Shown here: one piece after another, positions 33,800 through 41,751 of the stretch
How the letters are laid out: every line of letters begins with the position of its first letter
Position numbering within the stretch: the stretch's first letter is position 1
Assembly (NCBI GenBank): GCA_936924635.1
Contig: CAKZHP010000132.1
Location: forward strand, 1-64,000
DNA: 64,000 nt
Reading direction: 5' to 3'
From: an uncultured Propionibacteriaceae bacterium
GTDB taxonomy: Bacteria; Actinomycetota; Actinomycetes; Propionibacteriales; Propionibacteriaceae
Notes under the pieces: model-generated
What the model saw: the letters and a program-made list of their open reading frames with translations, nothing else
The model's database searches: none
What the model was told of the DNA's origin: nothing
Program-made: the position numbers and the translations under genes

Positions 33800-34465
33800 T
33801 CACTCCCCGGGCGTCGCGAACCTCGTCAGGAAGGCGGTCACCACGGCCGGGTCCCCGGCCACGACCGAGTGTGCGTCGAGCGGCTGAGCCTCGAACAGGG
33901 CCCGGGTCCAGGTGGTGGAGCCCGCCCGGACCACGGCGTCGGGGGCGGGGTGGGTGGCCCGGCTCACCGTCAGCCCGGACTCGGTCCAGTCGACGGCGTA
34001 CGTATAGGTGTCGGGCTTCGGAAGCCGCTCGTCGTACAGCTCGAGCTGCAGCGCGAGGGCGGTCTCGGGAGGTGCCCCGGCCATGGTGCGCATGGCCTGC
34101 ACGGCGGCGTCGGGGGTGAGGCCTCCGTCGGGACGCCACGTGGGCGAGGCGTGCGCCCAACGTGCCACCTGGTCCGTGATCGGCTGGAGCGCGTGACCCC
34201 AGTCGGTGAGCTCGTACGCGTTCCCGCGCGCCGGCGGCGGCAGGGTGACGTGGCGGACCAGGCCGCGCGCCTGCAGCTCCTTGAGCCGGGTGGTGAGCAC
34301 GGCCGGCGTGATGCCGCGCACCAGGTCGGCGAGCTCGCCGAAGCGCTTGGGGCCCAGGAACATCTCGCGGAGGATCGGGTACGTCCACACCTCGCCCATC
34401 ACCTCGATGCCGTGCGCGGCGGCGCACGCGTCTCCGTGGTCGGCGTAGGAGCGCTTGCTGGGCAT
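33800..34465 (-). CDS. HxlR-family winged-helix transcriptional regulator
   Basis: The 221-residue protein begins with an HxlR winged helix: CAAAHGIEVMGEVWTYPILR, FGELADLVRGITPAVLTTRL with KELQARGLVRHV, about residues 12-105. The C-terminal ~115 residues (ALALQLELYDERL ... YAVDWTESGL, VVAGDPAVVTAFL) form an SCP2-like extra domain found in longer HxlR proteins. It is divergent from an alpha/beta hydrolase gene with a 63-bp region containing a perfect palindrome, so it likely represses the hydrolase and itself. The start codon lies within one of the TGACGCCAT repeats. Confidence 0.9.
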   Translation of the reverse strand: MPSKRSYADHGDACAAAHGIEVMGEVWTYPILREMFLGPKRFGELADLVRGITPAVLTTRLKELQARGLVRHVTLPPPARGNAYELTDWGHALQPITDQVARWAHASPTWRPDGGLTPDAAVQAMRTMAGAPPETALALQLELYDERLPKPDTYTYAVDWTESGLTVSRATHPAPDAVVRAGSTTWTRALFEAQPLDAHSVVAGDPAVVTAFLTRFATPGE

Positions 34466-34529
34466 GACGCCATGCTAGCCGGATGTCACTCTTGACGCCA
34501 TAGTGATCACTATGAATAACATAGCGTCA
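34465..34529. promoter_or_regulatory. Divergent hxlR/hydrolase promoter with palindromic operator
   Basis: The perfect 16-bp palindrome CATAGTGATCACTATG (34499-34514) sits between a TTGACG -35 (34492-34497) and a TAACAT -10 (34517-34522) for the hydrolase, whose ATG at 34529 falls where transcription would start, indicating a leaderless message. TGACGCCAT occurs at 34465-34473 and 34493-34501, and its near-inverse ATAGCGTCA at 34521-34529. The position fits a repressor blocking polymerase; HxlR binding is inferred from adjacency. Confidence 0.65.
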
Positions 34530-35299
34530 TGACTCAGAGCCCGAACGTCTCCACCGTCACCTCCGCTGACGGCACCCGCATCGCCTACACCCAGCTGGGC
34601 TCCGGCCCTCCGCTGGTGATGGTCCACTGCGTCGGCGTGGACCGCGCCTCCACCCCGCAGCCGACGCTGCCCGAGGCGCTGGCGGAGCACTTCACCGTCG
34701 TCACGTACGACCGCCGTGGCAAGGGTGAGAGCCCGTCCGAGGCGCCGTACGCGGTCGAGCGCGAGATCGAGGACCTCGCCGCGGTCGCAGGGGTGCTGGG
34801 GGGCGAGGTCGACGTGTACGGGTTCTCGTCCGGCGCCGTCCTCTCGCTGCTGGCCGCGAAGGGCGGAGCGCCGATCCGCCGGCTGGCGCTGCTGGAGCCG
34901 CCGCTGATGCCGGAGTCTCGGGACGAGGAGAAGGCGCGCCTACAGGAGCTGATGGCGACCGACCGAGCCGCGGCGAGACGGTACTTCGACACTCAGATCG
35001 TGGGTGTGCCGGAGGAGATCCTCGACCAGATGCCCGTGACTGACCGCGGTCTGGCCAACGCCCCGTCGATCCTGCACGAGATGGAGTTCCTGCCCGGGAC
35101 GTCCGCCGAGACCTTCCGTGGGCTGGAGACGCCCACGCTCCTGATGCGCTCCGACCACACGGCGCCGGAGATGGCGGTCTGGGCCGGGGAGCTCGTCGAG
35201 ACGATGCCCCACGCTCGGGCGGTGGAGCTGCCGGGGCAGTGGCACGGCGTGGATGACGCGACGCTGGTGACGGCGATCCGGGACTTCCTCGTGCGTTAG
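34529..35299 (+). CDS. Alpha/beta hydrolase
   Basis: The 256-residue protein has the fold's features: the oxyanion strand PPLVMVHCVGVDR, VVTYDRRGKGES, a nucleophile elbow YGFSSGAV with Ser as nucleophile, acid region near LLMRSDHTAPE and a late His in GQWHGVDD. Substrate unknown; such hydrolases paired with HxlR regulators often deal with small esters or quinone-like toxicants, which is inference only. The message appears leaderless (see the operator entry). Confidence 0.88.
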   Translation: MTQSPNVSTVTSADGTRIAYTQLGSGPPLVMVHCVGVDRASTPQPTLPEALAEHFTVVTYDRRGKGESPSEAPYAVEREIEDLAAVAGVLGGEVDVYGFSSGAVLSLLAAKGGAPIRRLALLEPPLMPESRDEEKARLQELMATDRAAARRYFDTQIVGVPEEILDQMPVTDRGLANAPSILHEMEFLPGTSAETFRGLETPTLLMRSDHTAPEMAVWAGELVETMPHARAVELPGQWHGVDDATLVTAIRDFLVR

Positions 35300-35338
35300 C
35301 CGCGACGCGGTTCGCCCCCGCAGGCGATCGGTGACGGC

Positions 35339-35500
35339 TGCACCAGCGTCGAGCTGGGGGCACGCCTCGGCGTGTCGAAGCAGGCGGCCACCAAGACCGC
35401 GTAGGCACTGGAGGAGTGGGGCTGGCCCGGCCCGAGCTCAACGCGCGTGACCGCCGGGAGCGCACCCTCGTGATCACCGGGCGAGCGGTCGACGAGCGAG
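35339..35500 (+). pseudogene. MarR-type winged-helix remnant
   Basis: The frame from 35339 reads CTSVELGARLGVSKQAATKT A, a TAG at 35402-35404, then ALEEWGW; after a frameshift it continues LNARDRRERTLVITGRAVDE. These are the recognition helix and wing (DxRDRRxRTLxIT) of a MarR-family regulator, with nonsense and frameshift lesions and no proper N terminus. The 35300-35635 gap contains nothing else I can support. Confidence 0.6.
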
Positions 35501-35635
35501 CAGGAGTCGGGTCGAGAGCCGCCTGCGTCACCGCGACCGCCTGCATCCTGCGACCGAGGTCCTGCGCCTCGGCCTGAGAGATCCTCTCCATGACCAGACC
35601 CAAGCAGTCGGGTCTGACATTTTGCGAGGTCGCTC

Positions 35636-36121
35636 TCAGAGGCGCTTGTAGAGCTGCACGGAGAGAGGGTCGTTGACGTACGGGTCCCAGCTCCGGTCGA
35701 CCCCGTCGGGCAGGGGCAGGTAGCCCTGCGATGCGTACAGGCCGGTGGCCGCCACCTGCAGCGATCCCGTCAGCAGCACGACGGTGGCGATGCCTTCGGC
35801 GCGCAGCCGGTCCTCGACGTGGGCCAGCGCGAGGCGGCCCAGGCCCTGGCCCCGCCGCCCGTCGACCACGAACATGCGCTTTAGCTCGACCGTCGGCCCC
35901 TCCAGCCCGGCCACCTCACGACGGCGCCAGCCGATCATCGCGACCGGCTCCGAGCCGTCGTACGCGACCAGCAGCTCGCCCGCCGGCGGCGCGAGGTCCT
36001 CGACGGGAAGAGGCCCGTCGTCACCGGAGCCGTAGAGCTCGGCGTAGTAGGCCTGGACGCGGGCGATCATCGCCTGGGGATCGGCGTGGTCGAGGCGGCG
36101 CGGCTCGAAGTGGATGGGCAT
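35636..36121 (-). CDS. GNAT-family N-acetyltransferase
   Basis: A 161-residue protein with the GNAT acetyl-CoA site KRMFVVDGRRGQGLGRLALA (R/Q-x-x-G-x-G/A) and following LLTGSLQVAATGLYASQGYL. Substrate unknown. ATG 36121 shares its A with the TGA of the upstream kinase gene (TGATG), so it is translationally coupled to the last gene of the riboswitch-controlled transporter operon. The frame is open further upstream but that part is the kinase shadow. Confidence 0.85.
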   Translation of the reverse strand: MPIHFEPRRLDHADPQAMIARVQAYYAELYGSGDDGPLPVEDLAPPAGELLVAYDGSEPVAMIGWRRREVAGLEGPTVELKRMFVVDGRRGQGLGRLALAHVEDRLRAEGIATVVLLTGSLQVAATGLYASQGYLPLPDGVDRSWDPYVNDPLSVQLYKRL

Positions 36122-36792
36122 CAGGTCACCGTAGCCGGGCCGTCGACCAGCAGGTCGGCCAGCTCCCAGGGCCGGTTGGCGGCCCAGTGGGCCTGCTCCT
36201 GCGCGGCCCAGAGATCCCAGTACGGGTCGAAGCCGCCGTGGTCGCGCGCCAGGGCGCGTGCCTTGCGGGTCTCGGCGTCGAGCTCGATCCACATCGTGAA
36301 GGTGGCCAGGGGCACCGAGCCCGGCGTGATCGCCCCGCAGCCCTCCACGACGATCGGCCGGGTCGGGTCGAGCGGGACCCAGGCGGTGGGGTGGTCGCCA
36401 TCCCAGTCCCAGCCGTGGTAGCCGGGGTCTGCTGTGCCCACGATGCGCGGCACCTGGGCCGAGGCGGCAGCGAGCCCGTGCCAGCCCGGGTAGACGGAGT
36501 CGAGCGAGACCACCTGCAGCCCCTCAGTGCCGGCGACGGCATGTGCACCCGCCCCGGCACCGGTGGTCGTGCGACGCGACCAGAGGCGTGCGACCTCTGC
36601 TGCGAGTGATGTCTTGCCCGCGCCCGAGCCACCGTCGATCAGCACCACCGGACGCGTCGCGGCAGGCTGGTCGCCGGGCCCGGCCGGGGGCGCGTCGGCG
36701 CCTCCCCCAGGGACGCCCCCCAGCGCCGACATGCGCGCGACGATCTCGGCCGCCGCGAGCTCGTACGGCACGGGCGCGGGACGGCCGGTCAT
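36121..36792 (-). CDS. P-loop kinase, uridine kinase-like
   Basis: The 223-residue protein has Walker A IDGGSGAGKTSLAAEVA (about 50-66), a substrate/Walker B region VVSLDSVYPGWHGL, and VVEGCGAITPGSVPL with a lid-like EAETRKARALARD-type Arg helix. This matches actinobacterial ATP-binding proteins annotated as uridine kinase-like. It overlaps the EcfT gene by 4 bp and is in the same transcript as a thiamine/HMP transporter, so a role in phosphorylating a salvaged precursor is conceivable, but this is inference. Confidence 0.8.
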   Translation of the reverse strand: MTGRPAPVPYELAAAEIVARMSALGGVPGGGADAPPAGPGDQPAATRPVVLIDGGSGAGKTSLAAEVARLWSRRTTTGAGAGAHAVAGTEGLQVVSLDSVYPGWHGLAAASAQVPRIVGTADPGYHGWDWDGDHPTAWVPLDPTRPIVVEGCGAITPGSVPLATFTMWIELDAETRKARALARDHGGFDPYWDLWAAQEQAHWAANRPWELADLLVDGPATVT

Positions 36793-37586
36793 CGCCAGAC
36801 CGCCCAGAACGTGCCCGCCAGCACCGACGCCGTGAGCGCTGCCGAGACCACGAGCACGCAACCGAGAATCAGCACCGCGTCGGGGCGGCCGACGGTGGAG
36901 GGGCGGGCCCAGGTACGGGTCTCGCCGCCGAACCCCCGCGCCTCCATCGCCGTGGCCAGCTTCGACCCTCGGCGCAGCGCGATCACGAGCATGGCGAACG
37001 CCATCGTCGCGAACCGCCGCAGCGCACCCGTGTCGCCGAGCCCGCGCGCGCGTCGGGCCAGGGCCAGCGAGCGCCAGTCGTCGGTGAACTGCCCGAGCAG
37101 CCGGAACCCCGCGAGCGCCCCGAGCACGAAGCGCGCTGGCAGCCGCCACACCTGGGCGAGGCCGTCGGCCATGTCGGTGGGGTCGATGCCGCTGAACAGC
37201 AGGATCGACGGCACGCCCAGCGCCAGCACCCGCAGCATCACCGCGACCGCGAGCCGCAGGGAGTTGTCGGTGACATGGATCAGGAACCAGTCGAGATGGA
37301 CGGCTCCCCCCGGCTTCCCGTACAAGGCCATGCTCACCGCGCTCAGCGGCGCCATCGCCAGCACCGGCCAGACCCGGCGCGCGATGAACCCCGGCCGGAA
37401 CCCGAGACCCAGCGCGATCAGCAGCACCAGACCCACCGCGACCGCGCCGCTCACCCAGTCCAGCGTGACCAGCAGCGGCAGCGAGAGGATCACCGCGCCG
37501 GCGATCCGGGTGACGGGGTTGACGCGGTCCAGCACCGTACGCGGCGTCTCGTTCCCGCGCTGGCTGACCGCCTCCTGGCCGCTCAC
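36789..37586 (-). CDS. ykoC: ECF transporter transmembrane (EcfT) subunit
   Basis: A 265-residue membrane protein with five or six hydrophobic segments and, near the C terminus, the two coupling-helix Ala-Arg-Gly motifs RRARGLGD and MEARGFGG that dock on the ATPase. In ECF importers it links the substrate-binding S component to the two ATPase domains. It follows the fused ATPase gene with a 4-bp overlap. The substrate assignment (thiamine or its pyrimidine precursor) comes from the YkoE-like S component and the TPP riboswitch at the head of the operon. Confidence 0.9.
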   Translation of the reverse strand: MSGQEAVSQRGNETPRTVLDRVNPVTRIAGAVILSLPLLVTLDWVSGAVAVGLVLLIALGLGFRPGFIARRVWPVLAMAPLSAVSMALYGKPGGAVHLDWFLIHVTDNSLRLAVAVMLRVLALGVPSILLFSGIDPTDMADGLAQVWRLPARFVLGALAGFRLLGQFTDDWRSLALARRARGLGDTGALRRFATMAFAMLVIALRRGSKLATAMEARGFGGETRTWARPSTVGRPDAVLILGCVLVVSAALTASVLAGTFWAVWR

Positions 37587-39031
37587 GGCGCCTCCCGCAC
37601 CAGGTGGACGCGGTTCTCGCCGAGCACCTCGATGTAGTCGGCGTCGTGGGTCACCGAGAGCACGGTGGTGCCGCGTGTGAGGAGGGTCTGCACGAGGCGG
37701 ACCAGGTCGAGCCAGGTGGTCCGGTCCTGGCCGAAGGTGGGCTCGTCGAGCACCACCACGTGCGGCTCGGTCGCCAGCACCGTGCCCACGGAGAGGCGGC
37801 GCTTCTCACCGCCAGAGAGCGTGTACGGGTTCGCGCGCGCCAGCCGCGTCAGGTGGAGCAGCTCCAGCAGCTCGGCCACCCGGGTGTCGACCTCGCTCGC
37901 GGGCCGGCCGAGCGCGCGCAGGCCGATGGCGATCTCGTCGGAGACGGTCGAGGTGACGAACTGGTGCTCGGGCTCCTGGAAGACCGTCCCGATGCGGGTC
38001 AGCAGCTCCTTCGAGCGCCAGCGTGCCGGGTCCGTACGCCCCGCGGGCGCCAACCCCGCCGCCGCCTCGACCCGGCCACCCAGCGCGGGGAGCAGTCCAG
38101 CCAGGGTGAGCGCCAGGGTGGTCTTGCCCGCACCGTTCTCGCCCGTCAGCACCGTGGAGAGCCCGGCGGGCAGCTCGACGTCGACACCCGTACGCACCGG
38201 CCGGCGCGCGTCGTACCCGATCGTCAGCCCTCGCCCGGCCAGCGCCCAGCCGTTGGCGGCGACGTCGGCCCGCCGCTCAGTCCCCGTCGGACGCCCCGGC
38301 ACCCAGGCACCCATCGCGGCGAGCTCGTCGCCGTGGTCCCGGAACACGGTCTCGGGCGGCCCGTCGACGACCACCCCGCCCCCGGCCGCCAGCACCACGA
38401 CCCGGTCGACCAGCGGCAGCCAGGTCTCGATGCGGTGCTCGACGACGACCAGTGTGGTGCGGCGGTCGGCGACGGCACGGCCCACGGCCGCGACGACCTC
38501 GCGGACGCCGTCGGGGTCGAGGTTCGCCGTCGGCTCGTCGAGCAGGAGCAGCTCGGGCCGCATCGCGAGCGCTCCCGCCAGCACCAGCCGCTGCTTCTGA
38601 CCGCCGGACAGGTGCTCGGTGCTGCGGTCGAGGGGGACCTCGAGGGAGACCGCGGCCAGCGCCTCCCGCACGCGCGGCCAGATCTCCTCGCGCGGCACGC
38701 ACAGGTTCTCCAGCCCGAACGCCACGTCGTCGCCGACGCGGGCGAGCACCACCTGGGAGTCGGGGTCCTGCATGACGAGGCCCGTACGCCCTCGCTGCGC
38801 GGCTGGGCGCTCCCCGTCGAGCAGGAGCGTCCCGGCCTCCTCGCCCTCGTCGGCGCCACCGAGCACCCCAGCCAGGGCGTGCACCAAGGTGGACTTGCCG
38901 GCGCCAGACGCCCCCAGCAGGAGGACGCGCTCGCCCCGCTCGACGGTAAGGCTGACCTCACGCGCGGCCCACGCCTTGCGCCCGGCGTGCCGCCAGCCCC
39001 AGCCGTCGAGCCGGACCAGAGCGTCTGACAC
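37583..39031 (-). CDS. ykoD: ECF transporter duplicated ATPase (EcfA-EcfA' fusion)
   Basis: A 482-residue protein containing two ABC ATPase domains in one chain. The first has GASGAGKSTLVHAL (about 39-52), Q-loop VMQDPDSQ, signature LSGGQKQRLVLA and LLLDEPTAN; the second has GENGAGKTTLALTL (about 296), FQEPEHQFV, signature LSGGEKRRLSVG and VVLDEPTFGQD. Energises uptake by the YkoE/YkoC-like membrane subunits. The GTG start abuts the ykoE stop. The fused form is typical of YkoD. Confidence 0.94.
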   Translation of the reverse strand: MSDALVRLDGWGWRHAGRKAWAAREVSLTVERGERVLLLGASGAGKSTLVHALAGVLGGADEGEEAGTLLLDGERPAAQRGRTGLVMQDPDSQVVLARVGDDVAFGLENLCVPREEIWPRVREALAAVSLEVPLDRSTEHLSGGQKQRLVLAGALAMRPELLLLDEPTANLDPDGVREVVAAVGRAVADRRTTLVVVEHRIETWLPLVDRVVVLAAGGGVVVDGPPETVFRDHGDELAAMGAWVPGRPTGTERRADVAANGWALAGRGLTIGYDARRPVRTGVDVELPAGLSTVLTGENGAGKTTLALTLAGLLPALGGRVEAAAGLAPAGRTDPARWRSKELLTRIGTVFQEPEHQFVTSTVSDEIAIGLRALGRPASEVDTRVAELLELLHLTRLARANPYTLSGGEKRRLSVGTVLATEPHVVVLDEPTFGQDRTTWLDLVRLVQTLLTRGTTVLSVTHDADYIEVLGENRVHLVREAP

Positions 39032-39673
39032 TCAGACGTCCACCCGGGCCTCGCGGCCGGACTCGAAGCGGGAGAGGGCGCCGGTCGCGGCGAGCGCGCG
39101 CACGATCAGCCACCCGACCAGCCCGGCAAGGATGGCCCCGGACACGAGGAGGCTGACGAGGTAGACGGCGTTGTACGCGGCGCCCTTGGCGATGTTGCCG
39201 AGGAAGAACTCCAGCACCCACGCGCCCGCCCCGGCCCCCGCGCCGGCCAGCATGGCAGGCACCAGGCCCCAGCGGCGGTACGCGAAGATCAGGAAGACCA
39301 GCTCCGCACCCAGGCCCTGCGCCAGGCCGGAGTAGAGGGTGCTGATGCCCCACTGGTTGCCGATGGCGGCGCTCACGGCCGCGGCGATCAGCTCCACGGC
39401 GACCGCGGCGCCGGGCTTGCGGATGATGAGCCCGCCCAGCACCCCGCCGATCAGCCAGATACCGACGGCGAGACCGCCGAAGCCGGGGGTGACGGCGTTG
39501 AAGACCTCATAGCCGGCGCCGCCGACGAAGTTCCAGCCCACGAAGACCAGGCCGGTCGCGACGCCGAGCACGGCGGCGACGACGATGTCGATGACGCGCC
39601 AGCCCCGGCGGGCGGCGGGTGCGGGTCGCGTACGCGCCGCGGTGGAGTCGTGCGAGTCGTGCGTGGTGGTCAT
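39032..39673 (-). CDS. ykoE: YkoE-like substrate-binding S component of a thiamine/HMP ECF transporter
   Basis: A 213-residue membrane protein with a charged N terminus and six hydrophobic segments (from IDIVVAAVLGVATGLVFVGW onward), including GNQWGISTLYSGLAQGLGAE, characteristic of the YkoE family that binds thiamine pathway compounds. ATG 39673 has AGAGGG nine bases upstream and is preferred to an open extension to 39700. It is the first gene after a TPP riboswitch, which supports the substrate class and predicts repression when thiamine pyrophosphate is abundant. Confidence 0.88.
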   Translation of the reverse strand: MTTTHDSHDSTAARTRPAPAARRGWRVIDIVVAAVLGVATGLVFVGWNFVGGAGYEVFNAVTPGFGGLAVGIWLIGGVLGGLIIRKPGAAVAVELIAAAVSAAIGNQWGISTLYSGLAQGLGAELVFLIFAYRRWGLVPAMLAGAGAGAGAWVLEFFLGNIAKGAAYNAVYLVSLLVSGAILAGLVGWLIVRALAATGALSRFESGREARVDV

Positions 39674-39727
39674 GTGACGTGCCCTCTCATGGCTCGTCAC
39701 GGGTGCGGCACCGACCCTCGGTGCCTC

Positions 39728-39828
39728 GAGATGCCTCCCTGCGCTGGCATGACCCAGATCAGGTTAGACGGTCGAAGGCGGCACGCCTTCCTCTCAGCCC
39801 GGTGGTCCCCGGACTCCCGTGTACGCCG
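39728..39828 (-). promoter_or_regulatory. TPP (THI-box) riboswitch
   Basis: Read on the minus strand the leader holds the conserved TPP aptamer blocks in order: CGGGGACCACCGG, then GGGCTGAGAGG (the CUGAGA pyrimidine-sensor bulge), a variable stem, AACCTGATCTGGGTCATGCC (conserved CUGAUCUGGGU and AUGCCAGCG pyrophosphate-sensor core) and AGCGCAGGGAGGCA. It lies 55 bases before the ykoE start and should switch off the transporter operon when TPP binds, probably by sequestering the ribosome site or by termination. Confidence 0.93.
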
Positions 39829-39845
39829 ATCAGCATACGGCCTGC

Positions 39846-40271
39846 TCAGCGTGCGACTGGCAGCCGTTCCGCCACGCCGGGCTCGAGTGGGCAGGCGTAC
39901 GACCCCTGCGGCAGACCCAGGAACGTCGACGACAGGTGACGACGACCGCCGGGCACGACAAGGTAGTCGGTGCCGCGGACGGTGCGTACGGTGCCGCGCG
40001 CCAGTGTCTCCCGGTCGACCGACCAGCCCTGAGGCCCCTCGCGCCGGGCACCGTTGTCATCGACGACCAGGCGGGCCGACGAGGCGCGTGCCCAGCCGTA
40101 CAGCTGGGCCGCGAAGACCAGCAGCAGCAACCCGTACACCACCGCGTTCACCCATCGTCCCTCGCTGATGCTGCCGATGCTGATGATCGCCGAGATGGCG
40201 ACCCCGAAGGCGAACAGAGCAGCGAAGCCACGAGCGATCTTGTCGGTCGTTCTCGAGGTGACGGGTGTCAT
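39846..40271 (-). CDS. Small membrane protein with a PH-like domain, function unknown
   Basis: A 141-residue protein with two hydrophobic segments (about 14-33 and 41-60), followed by a small beta-rich domain (RLVVDDNGARREGPQGWSVD ... VVPGGRRHLSSTF) resembling actinobacterial PH-like membrane proteins. It is the last gene of the ESX-like mini-operon, overlapping the preceding gene by 4 bp. No function is known to me. Confidence 0.7.
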   Translation of the reverse strand: MTPVTSRTTDKIARGFAALFAFGVAISAIISIGSISEGRWVNAVVYGLLLLVFAAQLYGWARASSARLVVDDNGARREGPQGWSVDRETLARGTVRTVRGTDYLVVPGGRRHLSSTFLGLPQGSYACPLEPGVAERLPVAR

Positions 40272-40663
40272 GCCTGAGGGCCCCGCATGCGGTAGCGCTC
40301 CTGAATCTGTCGTCGCAGGTTGGTGAACTGCTGCTCCTGCTTGGCGAGCTGAGTCTCCAGATAGGTCTGGCCCTCGGCGAGAAATGTCTGGGCGTCCTGC
40401 AAGAAGGCGTCGTCGACCTCGGGCAGCTGATCGGGCGCCAGGAGCGCTGCCACCGCCTCGCTCACGGCTTGTACGGCAAGCTCACGCTGCTGCGGGTCGG
40501 GGATCAGGGCTCTGTCGATCTCCACCGTGGGCGCGCCGCCGACTGGGACCGTGATGGTGACGTACCGGTCGCTGCTCGCGGCCGTGCGGTCCCCAGCCGC
40601 TTCCCCTCGTTGGCGAGCGGCCGCCTGCAGAGATTCTGTGAGCTTCGTGACATCGGGCTTCAT
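40268..40663 (-). CDS. YbaB-like helical protein, function unknown
   Basis: A 131-residue charged protein (TKLTESLQAAARQRGEAAGD ... VTITVPVGGAPTVEIDRALI, then helices). The small beta sheet between helices is reminiscent of YbaB/EbfC-like proteins that accompany ESX-type genes in actinobacteria, but similarity is weak. A strong ribosome site AGGAAGGA precedes ATG 40663. It sits between the membrane protein and the PH-like gene on one strand. Confidence 0.65.
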   Translation of the reverse strand: MKPDVTKLTESLQAAARQRGEAAGDRTAASSDRYVTITVPVGGAPTVEIDRALIPDPQQRELAVQAVSEAVAALLAPDQLPEVDDAFLQDAQTFLAEGQTYLETQLAKQEQQFTNLRRQIQERYRMRGPQA

Positions 40664-40694
40664 GGAGCGTCCTTCCTGTGGAGAACGGGGGTCA

Positions 40695-41378
40695 TCAGAT
40701 GGGCCACGCCGGTGGCTCCCAGCCCTTCGGGTCCCAGTCTGGCAGCGCCGGCACCGGGTCGCCGCAGATGCTCTTGCGCTGGTTGCGGATGACAGCCTGC
40801 AGCCACTCGATGCACCAGTTCAGGCCAGCCAGGAGGAGGCTGACGATGATGCCGAGCACCGCGATCGCCCCGGCAACGGCGAGAACACCGCTGTCGACAA
40901 GCGCCCCGAAGATGGCTCCGAGGCCACCCCCCGCAAGAACAGCAATGGCCATGATGACGACCGCCGCAATCACCGTGAAGGCGGTGACCAAGAAGGTGAT
41001 CCAGGCCACGACGATGCGCAGCAGGTCGACGATGTAGTCGATCAGCTGCAGCACGTTCTCCGCCAGCCACAGGAGAAAGTCTGCGAGAGTGTCCCAGAAG
41101 CCCATCTGACATGCGACGTTCGCGTTCATGGCCTCAGCGGCCAGACCAGACCACACGGTCACATCGGTCTTCGTGCCCTGGAACGCCGACTCGGTCGACT
41201 TGATCTGGTCGTGGGCGGCGTGGATGCGGTCGACCTGTGCCAGGACGGCATCCGGGTCGAAATCAAGCCTCTCCACCCATTCCCGGACCGGCGGCGGCGT
41301 GATCTTGAGCACCCCGCACACCCAGTCCATGGTGGCGACACCGTTCCAGTCGATGGCGTCCTGCATCACCATGCTCAT
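40695..41378 (-). CDS. WXG-like helical and membrane protein
   Basis: A 227-residue protein. Residues about 40-95 are helical with a VWSGLAAEAM element, similar in place to the W-x-G turn of WXG100 proteins; residues about 100-205 contain three or four hydrophobic segments (LLRIVVAWITFLVTAFTVIA, GLGAIFGALVDSGVLAVAG), and a Trp/Pro-rich tail follows. This N-terminal WXG-like/hydrophobic architecture is common in putative type VII secretion substrates of actinobacteria. It overlaps the small upstream gene by 4 bp, as WXG pairs do. No secretion machinery (eccC) is in the window. Confidence 0.68.
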   Translation of the reverse strand: MSMVMQDAIDWNGVATMDWVCGVLKITPPPVREWVERLDFDPDAVLAQVDRIHAAHDQIKSTESAFQGTKTDVTVWSGLAAEAMNANVACQMGFWDTLADFLLWLAENVLQLIDYIVDLLRIVVAWITFLVTAFTVIAAVVIMAIAVLAGGGLGAIFGALVDSGVLAVAGAIAVLGIIVSLLLAGLNWCIEWLQAVIRNQRKSICGDPVPALPDWDPKGWEPPAWPI

Positions 41379-41674
41379 GGGGTCATCCTCTCGGCCAGGC
41401 TGGCGTTGCTGCTCTCGGTCGCGGCGTAGGACTGCGTGGTTCCCTGACCGCGCGCCTCGAAGGCGGACGTGGTCCGTTGCAGCTCACCGAGCACGTCAGG
41501 GAGCATGGCCAAGACGTCGTTGAGCTTGGCTTCCGCCTGCGCCATCTCTCGAGGCAGCTGCACCTGGGAGCCGCCTACGTGGGCCGCGGCGGACGTGACT
41601 CCCTGCTTGAGCGACGCCGCTGTGCGGCTGACCATCTGCTGGATCGCTCCGACGTCGAACGTCATGTCATTCAT
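41375..41674 (-). CDS. ESX/WXG100-like small helical protein
   Basis: A 99-residue protein with two helices (FDVGAIQQMVSRTAASLKQG ... EMAQAEAKLNDVLAMLPDVL) separated by a Gly/Ser turn, the length and shape of a WXG100 protein although no Trp-x-Gly is present. ATG 41674 has a very strong ribosome site GAGGAGG. As first gene of a four-gene operon ending at 39846 it probably partners the 40695-41378 protein. Confidence 0.72.
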   Translation of the reverse strand: MNDMTFDVGAIQQMVSRTAASLKQGVTSAAAHVGGSQVQLPREMAQAEAKLNDVLAMLPDVLGELQRTTSAFEARGQGTTQSYAATESSNASLAERMTP

Positions 41675-41751
41675 GGGGTCTCCTCCTCGCAGGGAACCAT
41701 AGGCGTCAGCCAGCTCACAGCGCGGCGAGGTCCTCCGGTGACGCTCGCGGC

